This document shows positions 51,581-60,536 of a DNA stretch of 64,000 nucleotides, in pieces. The translations under genes and the position numbers were made by a program. The first letter of the stretch is position 1. Each line of letters starts with the position of its first letter. The stretch is from a bacterium. Its GTDB lineage: Bacteria; Bacillota; Clostridia; Lachnospirales; Lachnospiraceae. The stretch is taken from the NCBI GenBank assembly GCA_023664305.1, contig JAMPFT010000015.1, positions 1 to 64,000 on the forward strand, read 5' to 3'. The notes under the pieces were generated by a model, which saw only the letters and a program-made list of their open reading frames with translations, ran no database searches and was not told where the DNA came from.

Positions 51581-52098
51581 GCAATTTAGAGAAAATTCAA
51601 AAAGTCATGAAGGTGCTGAAAATCCTCTCGAAGGTGATTCTGATCATCCTTATTGTGGGAGTCGCCTTATCATCTATCGCCGCCCTGCTCGTGGCCTCCA
51701 ACGTGTTAAATGCGGAAAACCAGTTCCTTCACTTCGTGTCCGTTCCGGATGACTTAAGCAAAGGACAGATCGTAGGCGCCCTTGCCGCTTCGGCTGTCTC
51801 CCTGCTGTTTGAAGGCATCCCCACAGTATTTGCTTATCGTTACTTTACAGCGGAATTAAAGGAGGGAACCCCTTTCACCCATGCCGGAGCAGACAGACTG
51901 AAACAGCTCGGAATTATAACCATCGTGCTCTCCCTCGCAGCATCGTTGCTGACGGAAGGGATTTCCAAGGTACTTTATCTGGCTGAGGAATGGCATCGTT
52001 ATGACAATGCAGGCGGCGTTACGCTTGGTCTCTGTTTGCTTTTCCTTTCCGTAATCGCCCGTTACGGCGCAGAACTGGAGAAAAAGGACAGGGCATAG
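51577..52098 (+). CDS. DUF2975 membrane protein
   Basis: 173 residues with four predicted membrane segments (IILIILIVGVALSSIAALLV, ALAASAVSLLFEGIPTVFAY, IITIVLSLAASLL and VTLGLCLLFLSVIARYGAEL), the DUF2975 layout, including the TPFTHAGADRLKQLG loop. It overlaps the protease stop by 4 bases. DUF2975 proteins often accompany small XRE regulators. Function unknown. Confidence 0.78.
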   Translation: MSNLEKIQKVMKVLKILSKVILIILIVGVALSSIAALLVASNVLNAENQFLHFVSVPDDLSKGQIVGALAASAVSLLFEGIPTVFAYRYFTAELKEGTPFTHAGADRLKQLGIITIVLSLAASLLTEGISKVLYLAEEWHRYDNAGGVTLGLCLLFLSVIARYGAELEKKDRA

Positions 52099-52157
52099 CG
52101 CATCAGGACGGACTTTGGAATGCTATCCTGAGCTTAACGCGCGATAAATGCGGCGAA

Positions 52158-52201
52158 AAACCAGTGGGAAGACCGTCTCTCCGCTTTCTTCCCACTGGTT
52201 T
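52158..52201. terminator. Bidirectional terminator
   Basis: AAACCAGTGGGAAGA (52158-52172) and TCTTCCCACTGGTTT (52187-52201) form a perfect 15-bp stem with A and T runs outside. It lies between the convergent DUF2975 and DUF1540 genes. Confidence 0.85.
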
Positions 52202-52238
52202 TCTTTTCTCAGATCCTTTTCTCAGATCTTTTCTCTCT

Positions 52239-52559
52239 CTACTTCTCCGTAAAGGTGGAGCAGGCCGTCTCCTTACAGTCGCAGGCGCCGCAGCCCTTGA
52301 TCTCCACATGATCCGCGTGACACTTGTAATTGGAATTGTAAATGCATTTCACGGCCTCACAGTCAATACTGATGGTCTTGCTGGGATGACAGGTGGAATT
52401 TCGAAAGGAATCCATCCCCTCCCGCCTCTGCACAAAGCTGTCGCAGCAGGTCCCCTCACAGTCGCAGGCATGCTTTCCTCCCACCATAATGTCCCCCTTA
52501 CTGCACAGACAGTCCGCATTGTAGGTACAGTTTTCAACCGCACATCTTAAATCCGCCAT
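52239..52559 (-). CDS. DUF1540 domain protein (two repeats)
   Basis: 106 residues with two copies of the cysteine-rich DUF1540 motif: LRCAVENCTYNADCLCSKGD ... CDCEGTCCDSF (residues 4-43) and IDCEAVKCIYNSNYKCHADH ... CDCKETACSTF (65-103). Twelve or more cysteines suggest metal binding. The family is typical of Clostridia and often linked to sporulation or stress; no activity is known. Confidence 0.85.
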   Translation of the reverse strand: MADLRCAVENCTYNADCLCSKGDIMVGGKHACDCEGTCCDSFVQRREGMDSFRNSTCHPSKTISIDCEAVKCIYNSNYKCHADHVEIKGCGACDCKETACSTFTEK

Positions 52560-52673
52560 ATTTTTCCTCCATTCCGCTGCCGCTGCGAACAGTCTGCCCG
52601 GGCAGCGTCCGACAGACCTGTTATCAGTCTGCCTGTTTTTCCGAAAAATATACCGTTTTATCTGATTTTACCG

Positions 52674-53075
52674 CTACGGCTTCAGCTTCACCGTGCTTAA
52701 GGCGCAGACCACGAGTCCGATCACCATCGCCGCGGTGTCGAACGCGACGTTCAGCCGCAGCAGCTGCGCAATAAAAGAAAACACAAGGATTCCGGCCGTT
52801 AAAATGCCAAACCGTTTTACATATTTCAGCGCATACGCCCTTCTCCTGTCCGATCCGGCCTCCACAGCCTCCTGATAGCTCACGCCGTTATACCAGAAAA
52901 TTTTTTCCGTCTTATAAATCACAAGCGTCAGCGCCTCTATTCCCGCCGCACAGGCCACATGACAGATCCGCGCCGTCAGGTGCGCGTCCTTGATCGGAAG
53001 CAGGGAAAGGCCGACCATTCCCGCCGTGAAAGCAATCATCCAAATGATAAAACCTCTGTAGCTTTTGTTCAGCAT
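52674..53075 (-). CDS. Small integral membrane protein
   Basis: 133 residues from ATG 53075. Four hydrophobic stretches (FIIWMIAFTAGMVGLSLLPI, ICHVACAAGIEALTLVIYKT, FGILTAGILVFSFIAQLL and TAAMVIGLVVCALS). There is no clear Shine-Dalgarno box; instead a GTCCGCC-AAAGC-GGGCGGAC hairpin lies just upstream, which may limit or control translation. Family not recognised. Confidence 0.65.
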   Translation of the reverse strand: MLNKSYRGFIIWMIAFTAGMVGLSLLPIKDAHLTARICHVACAAGIEALTLVIYKTEKIFWYNGVSYQEAVEAGSDRRRAYALKYVKRFGILTAGILVFSFIAQLLRLNVAFDTAAMVIGLVVCALSTVKLKP

Positions 53076-53116
53076 TGTATATGTCCGCCCGCTTTGGCGG
53101 ACAATCCTCCTTCCGA

Positions 53117-53317
53117 TCAGGAAAGATCCAGCTCCGGCGGCCGATCCAGCTCGTCGGAGACGTACTTCCCGTTTTTCTTTCGCTGCCGCACACACTCCGT
53201 CAGCAAATATTCAATTTGTCCGTTTACCGAGCGGAAATCATCCTCCGCCCAGGACGCGATAGCGTCATAGAGCTTTGGCGAAAGCCGCAGCGGCACCTGT
53301 TTCTTATTATCCGCCAT
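53117..53317 (-). CDS. Ribbon-helix-helix (Arc-like) protein
   Basis: 66 residues. [20 protein letters not shown], then [19 protein letters not shown], is the Arc-type RHH fold as seen in proteins encoded directly beside SPFH genes. It lies 1 base from the SPFH gene and is probably co-expressed, perhaps autoregulating. Confidence 0.78.
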   Translation of the reverse strand: MADNKKQVPLRLSPKLYDAIASWAEDDFRSVNGQIEYLLTECVRQRKKNGKYVSDELDRPPELDLS

Positions 53318-53318
53318 A

Positions 53319-54311
53319 TCAATACAAGCTTCCCGAATTTACCACCGGCTGGGCGTCCCGATTGCCGCACAGCACCACCAACAGATTCGAAACCATGGCC
53401 GCCTTCCGCTCCTCGTCCAGCTGCACCACCCCGTTTTCGTTCAGACGCGCCAGCGCCATCTCCACCATGCCGACCGCTCCGTCCACGATCATCTTTCTGG
53501 CGTCGATGACAGCGGAAGCCTGCTGCCTTTGCAGCATCACAGAAGCAATCTCCGGCGCGTAAGCCAGATAAGTGATTCTTGCCTCCACAATCTCGATGCC
53601 CGCCTCGTTTACGCGGGTCTGAATCTCCTCCTTGATCCGGGCCGCCACCGTCTCGCTGGAGCCCCGCAGACTTCCCTCGTCCGCGTTGCCGTCCCCCGTG
53701 GTATCCACGTTGGGAGCCACGTCGTAAGGATAAATCCTCACGATATTCCGCAAAGCGCTGTCGCACTGCAGGGAGAGAAATTCCTTATAATTATCCACGT
53801 TGAATACAGCCTTCGCCGTGTCCGTAATCCTCCAGGTCACCGCAATCCCGATCTCAATGGGATTCCCCAGACAGTCGTTGATCTTCTGTCTGGCGTTATT
53901 CAGCGTCATGATTTTCAGGGATATCTTTTTCGACGCCGCCTCCGCCGTCTTCGCCGGATTCTTCCCCTGCACATCCCCGCTCTGGTTCAGCTTGGTTCTG
54001 GCCGCCGGGTTCACCGCGGTACTAAACGGATTCACAAAGTAAAATCCCGGCTCCCGGATCGTGCCGATATAATTGCCGAACAGCGTCAATACCAGCGCCT
54101 CCTGGGGCTTCAACACCTTCAGTCCCGGCCATGCCAGACAAGAGACGATCCAAACCGCCATCCCCAGCACCACAAAACCCGCTCCGCTGCCGCCCGTCTC
54201 CAGCAGTACCGCTCCCCAGACCGTCGCCGCCAAACCTCCCGCAAAGGCCAGAATCGACGCCAGCAAAACCGGCATTCCGTTTTTCTTTGTTGACAATATT
54301 TTTTCTTCCAT
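53319..54311 (-). CDS. SPFH/Band 7 domain membrane protein
   Basis: 330 residues. Two N-terminal membrane segments (residues 14-62), then the SPFH core beginning [20 protein letters not shown] and GFYFVNPF, with [20 protein letters not shown] and a helical stalk [20 protein letters not shown]. These proteins organise membrane microdomains. It is paired with an RHH gene, a frequent Clostridia arrangement. Confidence 0.88.
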   Translation of the reverse strand: MEEKILSTKKNGMPVLLASILAFAGGLAATVWGAVLLETGGSGAGFVVLGMAVWIVSCLAWPGLKVLKPQEALVLTLFGNYIGTIREPGFYFVNPFSTAVNPAARTKLNQSGDVQGKNPAKTAEAASKKISLKIMTLNNARQKINDCLGNPIEIGIAVTWRITDTAKAVFNVDNYKEFLSLQCDSALRNIVRIYPYDVAPNVDTTGDGNADEGSLRGSSETVAARIKEEIQTRVNEAGIEIVEARITYLAYAPEIASVMLQRQQASAVIDARKMIVDGAVGMVEMALARLNENGVVQLDEERKAAMVSNLLVVLCGNRDAQPVVNSGSLY

Positions 54312-54335
54312 CTCGTTCCTCTCCTTTTTTATCCT

Positions 54336-54395
54336 GTTTTGTTTTAATCCTTACTGTTTTGTTTTCATCCTTCCTGTTTTGTTTTAATCCTTACT
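54336..54395. repeat. Three 20-bp tandem repeats
   Basis: GTTTTGTTTTAATCCTTACT repeated three times without gaps (the middle copy with two changes: CATCCTTCCT). It lies between the SPFH start and the end of the GNAT gene, reaching the last codons of the latter. Copy number may vary between strains. Confidence 0.8.
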
Positions 54396-55020
54396 GCTTC
54401 TTTTTCAAGATATGCCATATATCATTCCCCTGAAAGCCGCATTTTCGATACAGACTTTCCGGCTTGAACGGATTGTTTACCTGACCGGAAACAGTGGCAA
54501 ACTGCGCCTTTTGGGCAATGCGGGTTAAAAGCTTTGCAACGACATAGGTTCCAAGTCTAAGCCCTCTGTATGCCGGAGAAACCTGAATCCATTCCAGTAT
54601 TCCCTCGCCTGCTTGTTCGTCTAATTCCGCAATCCCTGTCGCAACGATTTTTTTGCTTTTACATTCCTGAACGGCAATCCACAGCGCTGCCCAATAGACG
54701 CTGTGCTGAAAATATGACTTTATCTCCGCCTCGGTGATTGATACGCCGTCATAGCACTGATTGATATGAGCGGCATATTCGGCCGGAGCGGCCTCGCACA
54801 ACCGAAAACCGTCCGGCAGGCTCGCGGCGCGCAGCATCTGCAAATCATGGTATAGTCGAAAATACGGTTCGTCCGTGTAATCCGTCAGTATTTTGTCACA
54901 AAAATCCCGATCGTGTTGAATCAACATATTCTCCGGTATATCCGTCCTGACCGCCTTCCAGTAAGGCAGCGAGGACACTCCGCAGGGGTCGCTTAGGTAT
55001 TGCTGCTTTGTTATATTCAT
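54391..55020 (-). CDS. GNAT N-acetyltransferase
   Basis: 209 residues from ATG 55020 with AGAGG upstream; an open frame further upstream has no RBS. The acetyl-CoA motif is EWIQVSPAYRGLRLGTYVVA (R-G-L-R-L-G), and the end has ESLYRKCGFQGNDIWHILKK, typical of the GNAT C-terminus. The substrate cannot be told. Its 3' end runs into the 20-bp tandem repeats. Confidence 0.82.
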   Translation of the reverse strand: MNITKQQYLSDPCGVSSLPYWKAVRTDIPENMLIQHDRDFCDKILTDYTDEPYFRLYHDLQMLRAASLPDGFRLCEAAPAEYAAHINQCYDGVSITEAEIKSYFQHSVYWAALWIAVQECKSKKIVATGIAELDEQAGEGILEWIQVSPAYRGLRLGTYVVAKLLTRIAQKAQFATVSGQVNNPFKPESLYRKCGFQGNDIWHILKKKQ

Positions 55021-55150
55021 TCTTAAACCTCTCTGCGCGCTCCATAAGAGGGTGTGCAAACACCCCTCTTTGCGCATACCAATCAATATTAGGAAATTTA
55101 CTTCCAAACTGTTTTTTTCTTCAGAGGATACTTCTGTCCGTTCTCGCATT

Positions 55151-55708
55151 TTACAGGGAACTGCTCCGCAGACAGGAGTCCGTCGGCAAAAACTCCTGTA
55201 GCATCCGCCGTACCGCTTCAACCTCTGTCACCCTGTCCTCCATGCCCTGCCGATACAGATGACGTTCAATTCCCAACACATGATCTGTGAAAGCCGTTCC
55301 CTCAAACCACTTTTCCAGACATCTTACAAACTCCGGCGTCTCCCTGCGGCTTCCGTACACGCCAATGATAAAAAGCCGTTCCGCAAAGGCTGTATAATCG
55401 TCTCCGTGACGCAGAAAAAAGTCCTGACTTCTCTCGTTAAAGCAAAAGTACAGCGAAGACGGATTTCCACAATACATCGGAACCACCAGGATCACCTTTT
55501 CATACAGCCCAAAACTGTCTAAAAGACCGTATACATCATCCTCCCGATACTTGCACTGGTTTTTGAAGCATTCATAATCGCAGTCGCCGCACCCTTTTAT
55601 GTTCAGATTTTGGAAGAGGATAACCTTATCCTCCGGCATCCTTAAATAATCAATGATATGAGCGCAGTTACCGTTTTTTCTTGCCGAAAAAGATACGAAC
55701 AATCTCAT
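55151..55708 (-). CDS. Flavodoxin-like / NADPH-dependent FMN reductase-type protein
   Basis: 185 residues from ATG 55708 with TGGAGG upstream. RLFVSFSARKNGNCAHIIDY is the flavin-binding first strand and loop, followed by the cysteine-rich GCGDCDYECFKNQCKY and ILVVPMYCGNPSSLYFCFNE. This pattern is common in small redox flavoproteins of anaerobes. No partner is evident. Confidence 0.75.
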   Translation of the reverse strand: MRLFVSFSARKNGNCAHIIDYLRMPEDKVILFQNLNIKGCGDCDYECFKNQCKYREDDVYGLLDSFGLYEKVILVVPMYCGNPSSLYFCFNERSQDFFLRHGDDYTAFAERLFIIGVYGSRRETPEFVRCLEKWFEGTAFTDHVLGIERHLYRQGMEDRVTEVEAVRRMLQEFLPTDSCLRSSSL

Positions 55709-55778
55709 TTTGCCTCCATTTGCGTTACACGACACGGTTTCCGCATCGGCCAATAAGTCCTGTCGAAAGGTAAGCTGA

Positions 55779-56516
55779 TCAGGGGAAAATACCGTTGCTC
55801 CCCATAAGAACCCTGATGATTCCAATCACAAAAAGGTGCGCCGGATAATAAAGATAGAACAGCCATTTCATGCCCTTCCATTTTCCCCGTTTCCCATTGT
55901 AGCTGCCGAGAATGGGAATCGATAACACCGTAAACATCTGCAAGATTCCGTAGAGCTTATCGATTGCCAGGAAATAAACGATCGCATAAAACATAGTCCA
56001 GATCACGATCGAAAGCGCCTGCTTTTTGAAGCTGTCCCTGTTCAGATAAAGGAACACGGGACACATTGCCGCTATACAGGACCAGTCCGCGGGAAATGTG
56101 ATAAGGCAGATCAAAATGATACAGACTATCTTCTGCCACTGTCTCAGCCTTTCAGTCGTAAAAACCACCATCAGGACAACCGCCCACGCAAGCGGCCACA
56201 TGACTCCCGTCTGGTTAAAAATCCCGGTGGGAAGAAACGGTATTCCGCCTGCAAAATTATAGGCAAAGTGTGAGATAACCGCAAACAGAAACAATCTTCC
56301 GATATACTTTTTCACATTTCGCGTATAGTAAAAACCCTCCGCCAGAAAGAACCACATAATCGGCGCCGTTATTCTTCCGACAATATGCAGACACCACACC
56401 CACCAAACATGTTGACATCCCGGGAACAGAAGCCAGACAACATGGTCTATTGTCATAGCGATAATGGCGATCAGCTTTATTTGATTTGAAGTTAATCCGC
56501 CTCTTTTCTTTTCCAT
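55779..56516 (-). CDS. TraX family membrane protein
   Basis: 245 residues from ATG 56516. SNQIKLIAIIAMTIDHVVWL, CLHIVGRITAPIMWFFLAEG and FYYTRNVKKYIGRL are the TraX signature (membrane acyltransferase-like, named for F-pilin acetylation); several further membrane helices follow and it ends in YYPAHLFVIGIIR. Chromosomal TraX proteins of Clostridia are of unknown substrate. Confidence 0.85.
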   Translation of the reverse strand: MEKKRGGLTSNQIKLIAIIAMTIDHVVWLLFPGCQHVWWVWCLHIVGRITAPIMWFFLAEGFYYTRNVKKYIGRLFLFAVISHFAYNFAGGIPFLPTGIFNQTGVMWPLAWAVVLMVVFTTERLRQWQKIVCIILICLITFPADWSCIAAMCPVFLYLNRDSFKKQALSIVIWTMFYAIVYFLAIDKLYGILQMFTVLSIPILGSYNGKRGKWKGMKWLFYLYYPAHLFVIGIIRVLMGSNGIFP

Positions 56517-56901
56517 CAGACTGTTCCTTCCTTTGCCGGATTCTTCTGCCCGGATTCTTTTCCACAGCTTCTCTTTTGCTGATACAAGTATACCGTTATA
56601 GGCGCAAATACGCAATCCCGAAAAACTTCGCTTCCGCTCCGCGGGTGCCTCTGCAGCTTACCACAGCCTGCCCGCGTACCGATCGGCATACGGCAAGCGC
56701 CAATCCACACATCCAGTCGGCCACCGGCAGGCTCCCCCCGCGAAGACTGTGCCGGACGTCGGTACTTAGGCCGCGTACTTTGGGGCCTTAGTACTGCTAC
56801 GTCCGGCCCCAAGCGCAAGCGTGTCTGAGCGGGGGTGCCTGACGCCGGCCGACGTCACTCGCTACAACCTTGCATTTTGCCGCCAGCCGACGTCACTCGC
56901 C
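56517..56901. other. Gene-free interval with large palindrome and GACGTC repeats
   Basis: 385 bases with no gene. It contains a long imperfect palindrome (56751-56772 pairing with 56784-56808: GCCGGACGT...GTACTTAGGCC against GGCCTTAGTAC...ACGTCCGGC) and two identical 15-mers GCCGACGTCACTCGC at 56848 and 56886, just before the end of the YhfC gene. It looks like a REP/MITE-type intergenic element. Confidence 0.65.
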
Positions 56902-57711
56902 TCAAACCCGCGTCTTGCCATCCCCCAATCCATTCTTCCTCCACATCACCACCGCAATCCACAGATACGCCGCCGCGATCAAAATCACCGCCAGCTCCAC
57001 CAGCGCCGTCGGCACGCCCAGCCCGCTGCAGACCACTGCCACGGCGTCCAGCAGAAAGTGCAGCAGAATCGCCAGGAAATACAGCCCGATCCGGTCCTTT
57101 CTCGTCGCCGCAATCCACACCAGCACCGACAGCGCGATCTGACCCGCCACCGCCGCAATCCTCTCTACCGGCGCCGCCAGAAACAGAAGCGGCGACGACT
57201 GGGACAGAGTCTGAAAAACAGCCTGCATTGCCGCTCCGGTCGCCTCGTCCAGGCTCTGCAGCAACAGCCCCGACTGTCCGGAGTTGATCATCAGCGCGTA
57301 AATCAGATTGTTCAACATACCGAAAAAGAGAATCACAAAAGCCTCGAACCCGCCGTGCCCGGCTCCGTACATCAGCGCGTTATAATCGTTATCCTGCTTC
57401 TTTTTCAACAGAAGCTTCATCCCCAGAAGCCTTCCCGTCTCCTCGAAAAGCCCGGCCATAAGCCCGCCGTACAGGGCATAAAGCCAGAGATTCCCCTGGA
57501 TGACCGCACCCGCCGCCGACCCCAGCACAACCCTGTGGACGATCTGCTCTAAGCCTAAGGCAAACAAAAGCATCACGCCGCAGCCTGTAAAAAACGCCGC
57601 CAGACTGCACTTCCGGCGTACCTTCCAGAAAATACACAGCCCCACCGGAATCGCTATGCTGATCAACAGATTCAAGACAAGAAAAACAATCGTCAAACCG
57701 GAAACCTTCAT
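56902..57711 (-). CDS. YhfC family intramembrane protease-like protein
   Basis: 269 residues from ATG 57711 with AAGGAGG upstream. Polytopic; GLMAGLFEETGRLLGMKLLL has the EExxR motif and NALMYGAGHGGFEAFVILFF the second polar motif, the pattern of YhfC/PrsW-like glutamic or metallo intramembrane proteases. It follows an ABC exporter operon by 53 bases on the same strand and is probably co-transcribed. Confidence 0.8.
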   Translation of the reverse strand: MKVSGLTIVFLVLNLLISIAIPVGLCIFWKVRRKCSLAAFFTGCGVMLLFALGLEQIVHRVVLGSAAGAVIQGNLWLYALYGGLMAGLFEETGRLLGMKLLLKKKQDNDYNALMYGAGHGGFEAFVILFFGMLNNLIYALMINSGQSGLLLQSLDEATGAAMQAVFQTLSQSSPLLFLAAPVERIAAVAGQIALSVLVWIAATRKDRIGLYFLAILLHFLLDAVAVVCSGLGVPTALVELAVILIAAAYLWIAVVMWRKNGLGDGKTRV

Positions 57712-57764
57712 GCTTACCCCTCCTTGCGCGTCCTGCGCGCCTGTCAATATTTTTCAAATAAGAC

Positions 57765-59351
57765 TTATAACTCCCCGAAATCAACCTTACAATTCCTTCG
57801 GTACAAAAGCGCCGCCCCCAGAAGAATCGCCCCGCAAAACGCCCCCGGGAAAACTGCCGAATACTCCTCCGGAATCAATACCGCTCCGACCATCCCCACA
57901 AAAGCCGGGATGAGACCTCCCAGCCCGCCGATCAGGGCGGAGATACTCTGCTTTACGACGGCCACCTCATTGTCCCACTCCGTCACAGGGAAGCGCAGAT
58001 TTACCGTGAGGCCGAAAACGCAGTTGAACACAGTCAGCGCCGCCGGAATCAGCAAAAACCAAAGCAGCTCTCCCGGCCCCGGCCGAAAGGCGAGCCCCAG
58101 CAGGATCTCCGAAACCAGCCAGAAGGGGAACACCAAAATCAGGTTCATCAAAAGCTTCCCGTCCAGAATATTCTTAGCAGACAACGGCAGGCTTTTCAGG
58201 ATCCACCAGCTTTTCCCCTCCATGGAAACCGAGACGCAGGCCGGCATCATCATCGACAGAACCGCCGCCAGAGCAAAGGGCGCCAAAAGCCCCGTCCCCA
58301 ACTCCCCGGGCAGGACTCCCTCCAGCGCCTCCTTCCCTCCGGCCAGCAGAACCCCGGAGAAAACGCAGGCCAGAACCGGACCTATGATCGTGTTGGTCAC
58401 ATAAACGCCGGAAGAAAAGTACCGCCGAAACTCCCTTTTCCACAAGGCCGTCAGCAGCGGATTCGCTTTCTGCCGTCCCATCCGATAATCATGCTTCGCG
58501 CTGTCCCGGGAAAGCCGCCTGCAGATACCGTCAAAAAAGACGCAGATACCGGCGGCCGCTCCCCCGAACGCCGCCAGAGACCCCGCTGCCCAGCAAAGCC
58601 CCCAAAGCGGGCTTTCTTTTGTCAAAGCCCTTCCCAGCCAGACCGCAGGCGGATAAATCCGCCCGATTACCTCCGTCACCGTCTCCGCCATCCTTTGCAG
58701 CAGTTCCGGATCCGGGTTCCCCTCCAGGGCGGACAGTCGGGCCGTTCCGTACAGAACCCCTATTACAAACAACACGGAGAGTCCTGCCGTCACAAGACCC
58801 CTGCGCCGCATCCCGGAAGCAATACCCGCGATCACCCCGCCAAGCAGCGCCGCCCCCGCCATGGGTAGCAGCGGAACCGCCCACACCGCCGCCAGCGCCG
58901 CCAGATAAAACCCTGCGCCGGGGCGCAGATACCGTGCGTATACCGCCAGCCCCGGAAGCATTACCGCCAGCGTCAGCGCCAGATTCTCCACATACATCCG
59001 GCAAAGCCTTCCCGTTACCACAGCCGCCTTTGTCAGGGGCAGCGAGCAGAGAATCTCATAGCCTTCCCGCCGAAACAACAGTCCTCCCGCCTTCAACAGC
59101 CCCGAGACAAAAAGCAGCAGCCCGCAGACGACGGTCAGATAAACCGGAACCGCCGAACCGCAGTTCATCAGAATCAGACTGTAAGACATTATGCCCATGT
59201 AAAAGGCTATCAGCAGCGCCACCAGAACCCAGGAACCCGTCGTGAACGCGGCTCTTCTCTTCTGCTTCCCATCCCCGGAAAACCGCAGCACATTCCACCC
59301 GAAAAGATTACTCAGCTCCAGCCGGCACATGATTCTGATCTGCTTCAGCAT
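57765..59351 (-). CDS. ABC transporter permease (ABC-2 type)
   Basis: 528 residues from ATG 59351 with GGAGG upstream, overlapping the ATPase gene by 44 bases. About twelve hydrophobic segments; a soluble ALWKREFRRYFSSGVYVTNT region in the centre precedes the second membrane half, as in the large ABC-2 permeases of Clostridia. With the ATPase it forms an exporter of unknown cargo. Confidence 0.82.
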   Translation of the reverse strand: MLKQIRIMCRLELSNLFGWNVLRFSGDGKQKRRAAFTTGSWVLVALLIAFYMGIMSYSLILMNCGSAVPVYLTVVCGLLLFVSGLLKAGGLLFRREGYEILCSLPLTKAAVVTGRLCRMYVENLALTLAVMLPGLAVYARYLRPGAGFYLAALAAVWAVPLLPMAGAALLGGVIAGIASGMRRRGLVTAGLSVLFVIGVLYGTARLSALEGNPDPELLQRMAETVTEVIGRIYPPAVWLGRALTKESPLWGLCWAAGSLAAFGGAAAGICVFFDGICRRLSRDSAKHDYRMGRQKANPLLTALWKREFRRYFSSGVYVTNTIIGPVLACVFSGVLLAGGKEALEGVLPGELGTGLLAPFALAAVLSMMMPACVSVSMEGKSWWILKSLPLSAKNILDGKLLMNLILVFPFWLVSEILLGLAFRPGPGELLWFLLIPAALTVFNCVFGLTVNLRFPVTEWDNEVAVVKQSISALIGGLGGLIPAFVGMVGAVLIPEEYSAVFPGAFCGAILLGAALLYRRNCKVDFGEL

Positions 59352-60060
59352 GCTCCACCACCTCCATAAACAGAGATTCCAGCGACCGCCCCTGCCCGAC
59401 GAACTCATCCATCCCGCCGCAGGCCGCCAGCGAACCATCCTTGATAATGGCCACCTTGTTGCAAAGCTTCTCCGCTACCTCCAGCACATGGGTGGAGAAA
59501 AAGATCGCCCCGCCCGACCGGCAGACCTCCCGCATGATTTCCTTCAGAATCACCGCCGCCTTTGGATCCAGCCCCACAAAAGGCTCATCCAAAAGCCAGA
59601 GCTTCGGCTGATGTACCAGAGCGGACAGCAGGGCCAGCTTCTGCTTCATGCCGTGGGAATAGGTGGAGATCAAATCCCCCAGCGAGGAAGTGATCTCAAA
59701 GGCTTCCCCGTACTTCCCGATGCGCGCCTCCCGTTCCCGCTCTCCTACCCGGAAGACGTCGGCGATAAAATTCAGATACTGGATTCCCGTCAGGTACTCA
59801 TACAGATCCGGATTGTCCGGGATATATGCCATCCGGCGCTTGACCTCCAGCGGCTCCTTCCGGATATCCAGTCCGTCGATCCGGATTTCCCCGCTGTCAA
59901 AGCCCTGAATCCCCGCCGCGCACTTTAAGGTCGTGGTTTTCCCCGCCCCATTGTGGCCGATAAACGCGTACAGATCCCCCGGCGCAATGTGCAGGCTTAA
60001 ATCCGTAATCCCCTTATCGCTGCCCTTGTAATGCTTTGTGACATGATCAATCCGCAACAT
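59308..60060 (-). CDS. ABC transporter ATP-binding protein
   Basis: 250 residues. Walker A FIGHNGAGKTTTLKC, Q-loop region MAYIPDNPDLYEYLT, signature STYSHGMKQKLALLS, Walker B LWLLDEPFVGLDP and the switch His in IFFSTHVLEVAEKL. The RBS is GGGAG just before the ATG. Upstream is an unusual leader made of tandem repeats and a palindromic operator, suggesting variable or regulated expression of this exporter. Confidence 0.9.
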   Translation of the reverse strand: MLRIDHVTKHYKGSDKGITDLSLHIAPGDLYAFIGHNGAGKTTTLKCAAGIQGFDSGEIRIDGLDIRKEPLEVKRRMAYIPDNPDLYEYLTGIQYLNFIADVFRVGEREREARIGKYGEAFEITSSLGDLISTYSHGMKQKLALLSALVHQPKLWLLDEPFVGLDPKAAVILKEIMREVCRSGGAIFFSTHVLEVAEKLCNKVAIIKDGSLAACGGMDEFVGQGRSLESLFMEVVEHAEADQNHVPAGAE

Positions 60061-60081
60061 AGTTCTTCTCCCATTCTCTGT

Positions 60082-60190
60082 TTTCTGCTTTCTGCTTTCT
60101 GCTTTCTGCTTTCTGCTTTCTGCTTTCTGCTTTCTCTGTTTTCTCTGTTTTCTCTGTTTTCTCTGTTTTCTCTGTTTTCTCTGTTTTCTG
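60082..60190. repeat. Two adjoining short tandem repeat arrays in the ABC operon leader
   Basis: Plus strand: seven perfect copies of TTTCTGC (60082-60130) followed by TTTTCTCTG repeats (five full 9-mers, 60139-60183, with shortened copies at both ends). It lies between the promoter near 60.25 kb and the ATPase start at 60,060, so on the mRNA it forms a purine-rich leader (GCAGAAA and CAGAGAAAA units). Confidence 0.9.
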
Positions 60191-60228
60191 ATTCTCTATT
60201 TTCTCTGATTTATTCTTTCCTGTTACTT

Positions 60229-60269
60229 TTTGATATCAAAATGATATCATCTCGATTTCCTTTTGTCAA
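60229..60269 (-). promoter_or_regulatory. Promoter with twin palindromic operator for the ABC operon
   Basis: Minus strand TTGACA (60264-60269), a 17-bp spacer and TATCAT (60241-60246). Two adjacent palindromes, ATGATATCAT (60241-60250) and TTTGATATCAAA (60229-60240), cover the -10 and start point, a typical repressor site. No regulator gene is adjacent. The 260 bases between here and the MFS stop hold no gene. Confidence 0.8.
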
Positions 60270-60536
60270 CAAAAATGACGAAAAAACTTACGAAAAAACT
60301 ATCCTTGCAGAAAAAAGCAAATTCGCAGAACAAACAGGTTAAAGAAGAATGCTTCACATTTTCCCAGCTGCAATAAAATTCCTCATAAGACAAAGACAGC
60401 GACGCATTTTCCGCGCCGCTGCCCCGAAAACATCCATATCCTTTTTTCGCCTGAAGCCTTTCTCTTCCTATGTCTTCTTTTCCTGGCCTAAACTTTTTCC
60501 CGCCTATACTCTTTTTCGCCTTAACCCTTTCCCTGC

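Noticed and set aside
56821-57552. 243-codon plus-strand open frame rich in His, Arg and Pro
   Set aside because: Antisense to the YhfC gene, with low-complexity product and no RBS.
60031-60342. Open frame with LLSAFCFLLSAFC repeats
   Set aside because: It is produced by the 7-bp and 9-bp tandem repeats in the ABC leader and lacks a start context.
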